Of a DNA stretch of 64,000 nt, positions 45,734 to 54,167 are shown one piece after another. A program made the translations under genes and the position numbers. The notes beneath the pieces were generated by a model. The model did not search any database. It saw only the letters and a list, made by a program, of their open reading frames with translations, and was not told the origin of the DNA. The first letter of the stretch is position 1. Each line of letters opens with the position of its first letter. The DNA is from Parabacteroides sp. PFB2-10 (lineage in GTDB: Bacteria; Bacteroidota; Bacteroidia; Bacteroidales; Tannerellaceae), in the NCBI RefSeq assembly GCF_029893085.1, contig NZ_JARXWI010000003.1:1-64000 (forward strand). The letters are read 5' to 3'.

Positions 45734-45835
45734 GTTTTCTCGCTTTTCCTGGTTTCCAAATAATATAAACGTCTGCCATTTTTGCAGGTGTTATTCAAAG
45801 TAGGTAAAATGATACGTATGCAAACGGGGAATTAT

Positions 45836-45843
45836 TATCTTTG
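45836..45843 (+). promoter_or_regulatory. -7 box of the esterase/SGNH pair
   Basis: TATCTTTG, 35 bases before the ATG at 45879. No -33 TTG is seen at standard spacing. Confidence 0.5.
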
Positions 45844-45878
45844 TATATAGATAAAACAACTTATAGTCATAGTTCTAC

Positions 45879-46760
45879 ATGAAAAAATCATTGATTCTTA
45901 CCTGTTTGTTGGGTGCCTCCATAGTGACCTCTGCCCAACAGAAAATCGAACTGGAGTTATGGCCCGGCGGTGCGCCGGAGAACTCCGGATTGACCGAAAC
46001 GGTTCGCCCCGACGGCGCCGGCTTCAATAACGTAACGGATGCCCGGTTGTTTGTCTACCTGCCTGCGGCAAAGAAAGCCAATGGACAGGCGATCGTAATC
46101 TGCCCCGGGGGAGGCTATAGCGGCCTGGCCATGCAACACGAAGGATACCAGGTGGCTGCTTGGCTCAACGAGCGGGGCATTGCCGCCATTATCCTGAAAT
46201 ACCGTATGCCGGCGGGGCATTACACCATCCCGGCAAAAGATGTATTCAGAGCGATCGAAATCACCCGCGAACGGGCTGCCGAATGGCATATCGCAACCAA
46301 TAAGGTAGGCGTCATGGGCTTCTCGGCCGGCGGACACCTCGCCTCGACGGCAGCGACCCACTTCACATCGCCCAAGAACCGTCCCGACTTCGCCGCGTTG
46401 ATCTACCCGGTAATCACGATGGATCAACAATTCACCCACGGCGGTTCGCGTCGTAACCTGATCGGTGACACCCCGAGCGAGGGGCTTATCGCCGCCTATT
46501 CAAACGAGTTGCGCGTATCGGCCAACACCCCTCCTACCTTTATAGCCTATAGCGACGACGACACGGCCGTACCGGCCGAAAACGGTATCCGCTTCTACCA
46601 AGCGATGAAGACCCATAAACTACCCTGTGAGTTTCATATCTACCCGACAGGAGGACATGGATGGGGATGGCGCGATACCTTCAAATACAAGGATGAATTC
46701 AGAGCCTCCTTCGAGCGTTGGCTGAAAGAGATAGACAAAAAAACAGTTTCCCCGCAATAA
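45879..46760 (+). CDS. Secreted alpha/beta-hydrolase esterase (acetyl-xylan-esterase-like)
   Basis: This 293-residue protein has a signal peptide (MKKSLILTCLLGASIVTSAQ) and an alpha/beta-hydrolase fold. The oxyanion motif CPGGGYSGLAM, the nucleophile elbow GFSAGGHLAS, an acidic DDDTAVPAEN and a His in TGGHGWGWRD complete a catalytic triad. It resembles the BD-FAE/Axe-type esterases that polysaccharide-degrading Bacteroidetes use to remove acetyl or feruloyl groups. It lies 9 bases before an SGNH hydrolase gene, so the two probably form an esterase pair acting on decorated pectin. The exact ester is not known. Confidence 0.85.
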   Translation: MKKSLILTCLLGASIVTSAQQKIELELWPGGAPENSGLTETVRPDGAGFNNVTDARLFVYLPAAKKANGQAIVICPGGGYSGLAMQHEGYQVAAWLNERGIAAIILKYRMPAGHYTIPAKDVFRAIEITRERAAEWHIATNKVGVMGFSAGGHLASTAATHFTSPKNRPDFAALIYPVITMDQQFTHGGSRRNLIGDTPSEGLIAAYSNELRVSANTPPTFIAYSDDDTAVPAENGIRFYQAMKTHKLPCEFHIYPTGGHGWGWRDTFKYKDEFRASFERWLKEIDKKTVSPQ

Positions 46761-46769
46761 GTAAAGAGT

Positions 46770-47615
46770 ATGAGACAGAAAATAGTAGGCCTTCTCCTCG
46801 TATGCCTATTGCTCGGGGGCAATACTTCGTTCACTCAGGCACAAGAGATGGTCGTTTCGCCCGACGGCATGATAAAGCATCCCTGGGTGGGTATGCGGGT
46901 AGGCTATATCGGCGATTCGATCACCGACCCCAATCTATATAATGGATCCATCAAGAACTACTGGAAATGGCTGGATGAATGGCTGGGTATCACCTCCTAT
47001 GTGTACGGCATCAGCGGACGCCAATGGAACGATGTGCCCAACCAAGGCGAACGGTTACTAAAAGAACATGGTCAGGAGGTCGACGCGATCTTAGTATTCC
47101 TGGGAACGAATGACTTTAATGCAAGTATACCTGTCGGCAGCTGGTACACCGAAACAAAAGAGATGGTGATGGCCGCCCGCGGCAAGCCCAAGCAGGAGGT
47201 GTTGCGCACCAAACGCAGCTTCCACTATACCGACAGCACCTACAAAGGAAGAATCAATATCGGATTGCGTTGGCTCAAACAACACTTCCCCGACAAACAG
47301 ATCATCCTGTTGACACCGCTCCACCGCTCGACAGCTATCTTCGGCGATACCAACGTGCAACCCGACGAGAACTACCAGAACGCCTGCAGTGAATACATCG
47401 ATGCCTACGTGGAAGCGATCCGCGAAGCCGGCAGTTTATGGGGTGTACCTGTGATCGATTTCAATGCGGTAAGCGGTATCAACCCCATGGTGGAAGAGCA
47501 GCTTATCTACCTCCGGGATACCGAAACAGACCGCCTGCACCCCAACAACAAAGGGCACGAACGCATGGCTCGTACCCTTCTGTATCAATTATTGGCCCAT
47601 CCGGCGCGTTTTTAG
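46770..47615 (+). CDS. Secreted SGNH/GDSL hydrolase
   Basis: This 281-residue protein has a signal peptide (ending TSFTQAQ) and an SGNH fold. Block I is YIGDSITD with the nucleophile Ser, a Gly block follows (YGISGRQW), block III is FLGTNDF, and block V is DRLHPNNKGHERM with the catalytic Asp and His. It is likely a carbohydrate esterase acting on rhamnogalacturonan, because of its place in this locus, but it is not a CE12 sequence. Its stop codon overlaps the stop of the convergent GH105 gene by four bases. It forms a two-gene unit with the esterase upstream. Confidence 0.85.
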   Translation: MRQKIVGLLLVCLLLGGNTSFTQAQEMVVSPDGMIKHPWVGMRVGYIGDSITDPNLYNGSIKNYWKWLDEWLGITSYVYGISGRQWNDVPNQGERLLKEHGQEVDAILVFLGTNDFNASIPVGSWYTETKEMVMAARGKPKQEVLRTKRSFHYTDSTYKGRINIGLRWLKQHFPDKQIILLTPLHRSTAIFGDTNVQPDENYQNACSEYIDAYVEAIREAGSLWGVPVIDFNAVSGINPMVEEQLIYLRDTETDRLHPNNKGHERMARTLLYQLLAHPARF

Positions 47616-48847
47616 CGCCGGACAGTCAATTTCATCATTTCAATGGCCGTATCGATAATCAATCCCAGGCCATGTTTTTCGTTATCGCCTACCGGGCGGC
47701 TGTAGTAGAAGGGCAGATCGTCCATGATTCCGGTACCCACACAGACATTCCGAAACTGTCCCTCTTCTGTGATCTGTGTCTCTTTCAACGCTCTCCAACC
47801 CGCCTCTGCAATGCGGCGATAGGCTGGGTCGATCCATCCGTTATTGATCGCCTTGGCAATGCCATACACATACATAGCCGTAATCGACGACTCGTCGTAC
47901 GAATCGGGCTTGTCGAGCAATTGGTTCCACATACCGTTCGCGTTCTGGTAGCGCGAGGCTCCTACAATCTGCTTCTCTAAGAGAGCGATCAGTTCCGCCC
48001 GCCGGGGATGATCAGCCGGCATCACATCCAACACCAGGGTGATCGACACCGTGATCCATCCGTTGGCCCGTCCCCAGAAAGCAACCCCGTTGCGTTTCCT
48101 GTCCGTATAATAACCATGATAGAACAACTCTTTCTCCGGACACCAGAGGTAGTCGGTGATCTGAATGATCTGTTTGGCTGCTTCATCAATGTATTTCATA
48201 TCCCCGGTCATTCCTCCCATCTGCGAAAGAAGCGAGACACTCATATAGACATCGTCAGCCCAGACGGTCATCTCGCGAGGCGTGGTGCGGCAAAGCGTAC
48301 CATCTTCCAGTCGGTCTTGCCCGTACATCACATGGTTGGCAGCCTTCTCGATGTATTCGCGGTATTCGGGACGGGGATCCAGTTCGTACACATTCACCAC
48401 GGCAGCTCCCATGGCACCGCAGTCATCAAGCTCTTTGAAGTTCCATAATTGCCCAAACGGCCAGTACCAATGGCGGCGGTCGTTGCGGAAGGTGTTCTGA
48501 AAGTATGTATAATTGGCAAAGGCAAAAGCCACATGCTGCTTCGCATACTCGATGTATTTCGGTTCGTTCAGGAACTGACCCAGCCGAATCATGCTCATAT
48601 CCAACACTCCGTTGGAGTAATGCCACTCGGTCAGTGGGCTTTTGAATTTGACATCCTCGCCTTGAGGGATCTCTTTCGTACTGTTATACACCTCTTTCGT
48701 CGTTACACCCACAAACTGAGTAACCGGTTGTTTCAGAATATTATCGGCAACTGCCCGGATAACCTCTTCATCCGAACGCTGTTGTCCGAAGATGATAACC
48801 GGACAAACTAACGCGATAGCTGCTAAAAGCAATACTTTTCGTTTCAT
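47612..48847 (-). CDS. GH105 unsaturated rhamnogalacturonyl hydrolase
   Basis: This enzyme of 411 residues from the chosen ATG (three codons inside the longest frame) has a signal peptide (MKRKVLLLAAIALVCPVIIF) and a GH105 (alpha/alpha)6 barrel. Typical patches are MTVWADDVYMSVSLLSQMGG, VAFWGRANGWITVSI and DESSITAMYVYGIAKAI. GH105 enzymes hydrolyse the unsaturated galacturonic acid left by rhamnogalacturonan lyases. It is the last gene of the GH106-GH42-GH105 unit, 41 bases after GH42. It is distinct from the GH105 half of the protein at 42032, so the locus has two such activities. Confidence 0.9.
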   Translation of the reverse strand: MKRKVLLLAAIALVCPVIIFGQQRSDEEVIRAVADNILKQPVTQFVGVTTKEVYNSTKEIPQGEDVKFKSPLTEWHYSNGVLDMSMIRLGQFLNEPKYIEYAKQHVAFAFANYTYFQNTFRNDRRHWYWPFGQLWNFKELDDCGAMGAAVVNVYELDPRPEYREYIEKAANHVMYGQDRLEDGTLCRTTPREMTVWADDVYMSVSLLSQMGGMTGDMKYIDEAAKQIIQITDYLWCPEKELFYHGYYTDRKRNGVAFWGRANGWITVSITLVLDVMPADHPRRAELIALLEKQIVGASRYQNANGMWNQLLDKPDSYDESSITAMYVYGIAKAINNGWIDPAYRRIAEAGWRALKETQITEEGQFRNVCVGTGIMDDLPFYYSRPVGDNEKHGLGLIIDTAIEMMKLTVRR

Positions 48848-48888
48848 ATCATACATATATATAAAGTGATCAATTTACTAAAACAGAG

Positions 48889-50964
48889 TTACTCTTTCCA
48901 TACCGACACACCGGCTGTAGGGATTTCCATGCCACCAATCAAAAACTTCGTTCCGGCGGGAAGCGGCAGGGTGTAGGCTTTGTCGGCATAGTTGACAGCA
49001 ATGCCGAATCCGTCACGGTATTCGATATGCAGGCCGGCCGGCAGATCCATCACCGGGATATCAAGGCGTCCATATAGTTTTGCCAATACATTCTTCTCCA
49101 ATTGCCCATCCTGCGAGTCGACACCGACGTAGGTCACCGTTCCTTTGCCCAGGCGATGGAAGGTGATAGCCGGCCGCCCTTCGTAGAAGTCGCCCAGGAA
49201 GGTTCCCCAGGTCTCGGTCTCTTTGTCGGGGATCAACACCTCTCCCCAGCTCACCCAGGGGTATTGATTGCCCTCAAAGAGAATATGATCGGGTGTTGAG
49301 GGCTGCAAAAGATCATAAAAGTCGATCTTGGCACCAATCAATGGATAGACAGGTGCGGCAAAAGGTGCCTCGAACAGTTGCCCGTTGCGGGTCTTATGTC
49401 CTGTGCGGCAGGTCAACACCAGGTTGCCTCCCCGGCGCACATAGTCGGTCCATCGCGCCACCAGCTTTTCGTCGATCAACTGGTAAGCCGGAGCAATCAT
49501 CACATTGTATTTTCCAAAATCATCGCCTTCGTCAATAAAATCGACAGGAGTACCCATATACTTCAGGGCATCGTAGTATTTATCGATATGCTTTTCCGTA
49601 TCCCAGGCAATGGTTTGTTTGTTGCGTTGCATCTCCCAGGTGTTCTCGTGGTTATAGAGAATCGCCGTACGCCGTTTCTCGTAAGCCGCTGGATTCCCGG
49701 CTTTCGGATCATACACCTTACGCAGTTGAGCGATTTCTTTGATAAATTGCGCGTATTCCAAACCGCTTGCCGTCGGAGTAACGCCGTCAGGCCCTACGAT
49801 GCCGTAGTGATAAAGTTCCGTTCCATAGATAGGCTGGCGGTAGCGATAGGTACAGGCAAATTGGCTGCCCCCGGCAAACACATGCCACAGCCAGAGGCGC
49901 ACGGCACCGGGCAGCGGCTGGGAGTTGACCTGTCCCCAGTTGACCTGTCCGGGTTGCAGTTCCATCACCCCATAGAGACGGTCGATCGGGCGGAAGAAAT
50001 CGTTTGCCTTGGCAATACGCTCCACCGGTCCCAGGCGATAGCCTTTGCGTCCGATCCCATAGTTTTCGCCAAACACCATATAACGCGTATAGGAATGAAA
50101 ATCCAACTCATCGCTTTTGCGGAGATGTCCGTCCGAGTATTCGGGGATATAGTTGGTTGTGATCCATTGTGATGGATTCACTTGTCGACGGATTGTCGTC
50201 GCCTGCTCATCTAAGAAACTGACAATCTCTTCGGTATAGAAACGCATATAGTCGAGCGTCTGGTGGTTGTTCATAAACTGCTGGGAGACACGCGGGATAT
50301 TGATTTCCGCGAAGTCGCTATAGAGCTGGCTCCAGAAGGCCGTGCCCCAGGCTTTGTTAAGCGCCTCAATCGTACCGTATTTCTTCTCTACAAAATCGCG
50401 AAACCGCTGCTGAGCATCCTTGCCATAATCCTGAAAAGGACGCGGCTCGTTATCGAGCTGCCACCCCATGACACGCTTATCGTTTGCATAATGCGCCGCC
50501 AGCTTCTCGATCATCTTAAGCGAATACTGCCGGTAGTAGTTATTGGATGCCGACGGATGCTGGCGCGAACCATGGTCTTTACGCGTACCGTCTTCGTTTT
50601 CTATCAGGATATCGGGATGTTTCCGCACCAGCCATACCGGCGGCGTAGCCGTAGAGGTGCAGAGGATCACCTTCAAACCATGCCGATCCGCCAGGTCGAC
50701 TGCCCGATCGAGCCAGGCAAAGTCGTAGACACCTTCGGAAGGTTCCAGTTGTGCCCAGGCAAACTCAGCATAATGCACAAAATCGAATCCCAGCGCTTTG
50801 ATCTGCTTCAAGTCGCGCTCCCATTGCGATTCATCCCAGTGTTCGGGATAATAATAGGTACCAACCGTGGTCAGATCCGCCGGATTGAAATAACTCTTCT
50901 GAGCCATTAGAAAGGGAAGGCTCAACCCCAGGCAGAGACCTATCAATGTGATTTTTCGTATCAT
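48889..50964 (-). CDS. GH42 beta-galactosidase
   Basis: This 691-residue protein has a signal peptide (ending LPFLMAQ) and a GH42 TIM barrel (about 25-400), then the trimerisation-type domain (about 420-620) and a short C-terminal beta domain. The acid/base Glu is in WQLDNEPRP (about residue 173), and a second Glu sits in VMELQPGQVNWG. GH42 enzymes release beta-galactose, here plausibly from the galactan side chains of rhamnogalacturonan-I. The gene overlaps the end of the GH106 gene by four bases, so translation is coupled. No catalytic residues appear to be missing. Confidence 0.93.
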   Translation of the reverse strand: MIRKITLIGLCLGLSLPFLMAQKSYFNPADLTTVGTYYYPEHWDESQWERDLKQIKALGFDFVHYAEFAWAQLEPSEGVYDFAWLDRAVDLADRHGLKVILCTSTATPPVWLVRKHPDILIENEDGTRKDHGSRQHPSASNNYYRQYSLKMIEKLAAHYANDKRVMGWQLDNEPRPFQDYGKDAQQRFRDFVEKKYGTIEALNKAWGTAFWSQLYSDFAEINIPRVSQQFMNNHQTLDYMRFYTEEIVSFLDEQATTIRRQVNPSQWITTNYIPEYSDGHLRKSDELDFHSYTRYMVFGENYGIGRKGYRLGPVERIAKANDFFRPIDRLYGVMELQPGQVNWGQVNSQPLPGAVRLWLWHVFAGGSQFACTYRYRQPIYGTELYHYGIVGPDGVTPTASGLEYAQFIKEIAQLRKVYDPKAGNPAAYEKRRTAILYNHENTWEMQRNKQTIAWDTEKHIDKYYDALKYMGTPVDFIDEGDDFGKYNVMIAPAYQLIDEKLVARWTDYVRRGGNLVLTCRTGHKTRNGQLFEAPFAAPVYPLIGAKIDFYDLLQPSTPDHILFEGNQYPWVSWGEVLIPDKETETWGTFLGDFYEGRPAITFHRLGKGTVTYVGVDSQDGQLEKNVLAKLYGRLDIPVMDLPAGLHIEYRDGFGIAVNYADKAYTLPLPAGTKFLIGGMEIPTAGVSVWKE

Positions 50965-53753
50965 GGTTCAAATTGTTTAATCTCTTGAATAGTGACCGGT
51001 CCCAACAGCCCGGAAGGCACCACGCCCCATATATCGAATTGGGTCGGTTGATAAGTGATGCTTACAAAATTAATCTCATGGAAGATACGCCATTCCACGC
51101 CCCGGCGGTCGTAGTCAGCAATCCGGTTCGCCGGCAGATTGGTCACTTCCAGTTCGATCCTATTCTCGCCGTCCCGAAGCAGGGCACCTATATTTGTCCG
51201 GAAAGGAACGGCATACAGGGTACCGGCATCCTGTCCGTTCACCCGCACCCGCGCACTCTCCCGCACATCACCCAGGTCGAGGCGGTAATCGCTCTCGGGA
51301 TTTTTCTCCATCATAAAGGTGTTCGTGTACAAAGCGGTTCCTTTGTTCCGTTTCAGATCCTCACCCGGCAGGTCTGTCCAGCTGCCTAAGGTTTCCAAGG
51401 TATAGCTTTCCGGAATAACGGGATCGCTCTCCGGGAAGCGGAGTATCCAGCCTTTTTCCAGGTGAAGAGGGGCATTAGCTGCTGGTTTATAATAATCCCA
51501 CATTTCCGTATCGACAGTTGATTTCGCAAATGTTTTCAATAATACAGACTCACCCGGTTGCAATTGCATATAGACCTCCGTCCGACCATTGTGCCGGCGC
51601 AGGGCGGCGCGTCCCTTCTTACCCGTCATCGGATCGAAGAACATCGCGCTCCGGGCATCGACACCTAAGGGAACCCAGCCATCGACCGGGCGGTTCTGCA
51701 ACAATGTCATAAAGTAATGATGTCCATCCGTATGGCGACGACGAATCAGTTGCCCGCCAATCTCCGAAACGAATGCCTCCTGTTGCACAGCGCAATGCGA
51801 CAACACATCGGCATAGTCGCTACCGGTCAGGATTTTTCCACGACCGAACGACTGCATAGTCACCTGATCGAAAGAGTTCACCGTCGGAAAATCCTTCATC
51901 AATTCTGCGAAACGACTCTCACGCTCCTCAAGGCGTGCCAATCCGGGAACGCCCGAAGGATACTGATCCATAAACACCACAGTAGCCCCCTCTTTGGCCA
52001 GTTGACGAATATGTTCGATCGTTTCCAGCGGGATATATTGAACGGAAGGCAGGATCAACGCCTTATAGGTCGTTCCCCCGACCGTCTTCAACAAACCATT
52101 CTCTACAGTCGTGTTTTGAATATACTGGTCGGATATATAATCCAGGTCGTATCCCTGCCGCATGATCTCCTCTACTCCACCACAGAATTTAGGCAATCGC
52201 TCGCGCATCCCGTGGATCGTGAAGGAGATGAAATAGTTGCCTCGTTGCTCGCTCCATATATCGTAAACCGGGAAATAGAGTAGGAAATCGTTATCGGGCG
52301 TGCCATGTTGCAGGAACGACTGCACCCGGGTGATATAATCGAAGAACGACGGTGCGTCGCGCCATATCGTATTGGTAGGCGACATATCGACCGAAGCGTA
52401 AAACTTCCAACCGGGCCAGGCCGCCTCTTGCGGCGAATAGGTAGAGCCATGGAAGTAGACATGGTTGACACCCGAGGTAAACATCTGATCGATCTCCGGC
52501 TTGCATTGTGAGAGCGAAGTGCGGAAATGCTCCGTCAGCCAGGTGAATGTTTCGGAAGAGGTATAGGGCTTGCCCGTGACATGCGCCGCCGAAGAGGCAT
52601 ATTTTAATACCGTCGGATCGCCATCGTTGACCTTCCGGATAGAGTCTTTCCGTAGCAGTGGGATGTCGAAGTCTGAGTTACCAAAGGTTTCACATTCGGG
52701 AATATCCACTGCCGCGTAGAGATCGAGCAGGTTAGCCGGCGAGCCATGTGCCTGGTTCTTCACCGTTGCACCCAGGGCATGCGCCCATTCCACCCACGGC
52801 TCGGTGAAATTCTCTTTCAACATCCGCCCTACCGTTTCGCGGTAATCGGTCACAACGCGTACGGAGATATCATTTTCTCCATTGGCCAATAGTTCCGGAA
52901 AATAGTCTTGCAGGCGATAACCATGATGTTTTTCAAACTCGTCGAGCAGCGAATCGCTCCAATCGGCTCCAAACACCTCATAAGAGTCATTGAAAAAACT
53001 ATGGGGAATCGGTGTGTTATGTTGCTTAAACGCCCGCTCGAACTTGCCAAAATAGCGCATCACCGCCTCTTTGTCGAAGTGATTCAACACATAGCCTTCG
53101 CCACCCGGCGCCGCCCGCTTGACCATCTGGCGGGTTTTTCCGATAAACAAAGCGACTAATTGATAGGACTCTCCTTCTGGCGCCGTCCAGTCGAGAAGGC
53201 CATCGGCTGCAACCTGCTCTGTCAGATCCAGCTTTTCGCCACCGGCCGAATAGGCCATCAATTTGTGTAGTTGTGCATGAGCCGCCTGACGGCGGTCGTT
53301 CACCGCAAGAGGCTCCTTCAGGCGTTCGCCCCCTGCCAATGCATATCGTTGAAATATAGCCCGGGTAGCCGCATCTTCAATCGACACATCCGGGCCGCCA
53401 AATGGCCATCCCGTACCAGTATTCATATCCACGCCCATGCCCAGACGTTCGGCTTCCGTTTCGGTAAAAGCCAACATACGCATCCATTCCGGCGATAAGT
53501 ATTGGAGATAATGAGCCTCGCGTCCTTTCACCCCATAGATCGGAGTCACCTCGACACCACCCATGCCAGCCTTGGCCATCGCTTCAAGGTTATAGGTGAG
53601 ACCCAGCGAATCCACATCGCTACCCAGCCACCACCAACGTGTCCATGGTTTCATCTCCCGGGTAATCTCCGGCCAGTCGGTTTCTACCGGACGATCAGCA
53701 CAGCCAGCTAACACACCGCCCAATAACAACAGGGCACAAACAACTCTTTTCAT
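50961..53753 (-). CDS. GH106 alpha-L-rhamnosidase lipoprotein
   Basis: This 930-residue lipoprotein (signal ending VLAGC, Cys 18) matches glycoside hydrolase family 106. The N-terminal MKPWTRWWWLGSDVD and MGGVEVTPIYG are characteristic, followed by a large TIM barrel and several beta domains, including a C-terminal sandwich with YRLDLGDVRESARVRVNG. GH106 enzymes remove terminal alpha-L-rhamnose, for example from rhamnogalacturonan oligosaccharides. It is the first gene of the GH106-GH42-GH105 operon. Its promoter at 53797-53804 lies just downstream of a candidate operator (53828-53841), with repeat copy 6 further upstream. Confidence 0.92.
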   Translation of the reverse strand: MKRVVCALLLLGGVLAGCADRPVETDWPEITREMKPWTRWWWLGSDVDSLGLTYNLEAMAKAGMGGVEVTPIYGVKGREAHYLQYLSPEWMRMLAFTETEAERLGMGVDMNTGTGWPFGGPDVSIEDAATRAIFQRYALAGGERLKEPLAVNDRRQAAHAQLHKLMAYSAGGEKLDLTEQVAADGLLDWTAPEGESYQLVALFIGKTRQMVKRAAPGGEGYVLNHFDKEAVMRYFGKFERAFKQHNTPIPHSFFNDSYEVFGADWSDSLLDEFEKHHGYRLQDYFPELLANGENDISVRVVTDYRETVGRMLKENFTEPWVEWAHALGATVKNQAHGSPANLLDLYAAVDIPECETFGNSDFDIPLLRKDSIRKVNDGDPTVLKYASSAAHVTGKPYTSSETFTWLTEHFRTSLSQCKPEIDQMFTSGVNHVYFHGSTYSPQEAAWPGWKFYASVDMSPTNTIWRDAPSFFDYITRVQSFLQHGTPDNDFLLYFPVYDIWSEQRGNYFISFTIHGMRERLPKFCGGVEEIMRQGYDLDYISDQYIQNTTVENGLLKTVGGTTYKALILPSVQYIPLETIEHIRQLAKEGATVVFMDQYPSGVPGLARLEERESRFAELMKDFPTVNSFDQVTMQSFGRGKILTGSDYADVLSHCAVQQEAFVSEIGGQLIRRRHTDGHHYFMTLLQNRPVDGWVPLGVDARSAMFFDPMTGKKGRAALRRHNGRTEVYMQLQPGESVLLKTFAKSTVDTEMWDYYKPAANAPLHLEKGWILRFPESDPVIPESYTLETLGSWTDLPGEDLKRNKGTALYTNTFMMEKNPESDYRLDLGDVRESARVRVNGQDAGTLYAVPFRTNIGALLRDGENRIELEVTNLPANRIADYDRRGVEWRIFHEINFVSITYQPTQFDIWGVVPSGLLGPVTIQEIKQFEP

Positions 53754-53796
53754 ATCTCTGTTTTATTTTTAGTTTATCTCTTTCAGGCAAGTCAAA

Positions 53797-53804
53797 CAAA
53801 AGTA
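53797..53804 (-). promoter_or_regulatory. -7 box of the GH106 operon
   Basis: TACTTTTG on minus, 43 bases upstream of the ATG, fits TAnnTTTG. No -33 TTG is present, in keeping with activator control. Confidence 0.55.
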
Positions 53805-53827
53805 CACTTCTTCTCCACTCCGTCTCC

Positions 53828-53841
53828 TGTATATTTGTACA
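53828..53841 (-). promoter_or_regulatory. Candidate HTCS operator upstream of the GH106 operon
   Basis: On minus the site reads TGTACAAATATACA, a near-perfect inverted repeat. It closely matches GTGTACAAATTTACAC at 57551. A second partial site, ATTTACAC, lies a few bases further upstream (about 53847-53854). It is centred about 34 bases upstream of the -7 box. Confidence 0.5.
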
Positions 53842-53928
53842 TTTCCGTGTAAATTCGTTCAAAAGAGGGTTCTTCTGCTTCAAAACGAACATAAACAATC
53901 TTAACAAATGTTAATCCGCCTGTTTTCA

Positions 53929-54083
53929 GCGAAACCCTCAATTTACGATTTGTAATTTCGGAAGGGTTTTGCGCGCAAAAAGGCAGGAGTATTTTTGCAA
54001 ACTCCCGGGAGAAACACTTTTTAACGTATGGGATTGTAAGCAAAACGGCCGTTTTGCTTACAATCGCTATTTTAACATTTCGC
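53929..54083 (-). repeat. Dispersed structured repeat, copy 6 (subtype B, minus orientation)
   Basis: It contains a perfect 34-base palindrome at 54032-54065 (half-site GATTGTAAGCAAAACGG), then TACGTTAAAAAGTG, the core TTTCTCCCGGGAGTTTG and a tail with CCGAAATTACAAATCG. It is most similar to copy 7 and lies between the GH106 operon promoter and the 3' end of the PAS kinase gene. Confidence 0.88.
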
Positions 54084-54167
54084 GATTTGTCGCACGAAAC
54101 ACGACATCACATCGTCTGGTCGGATGAGATAAAAAACGGATATAGCAGGGAAGATCCAATGGAAAGG

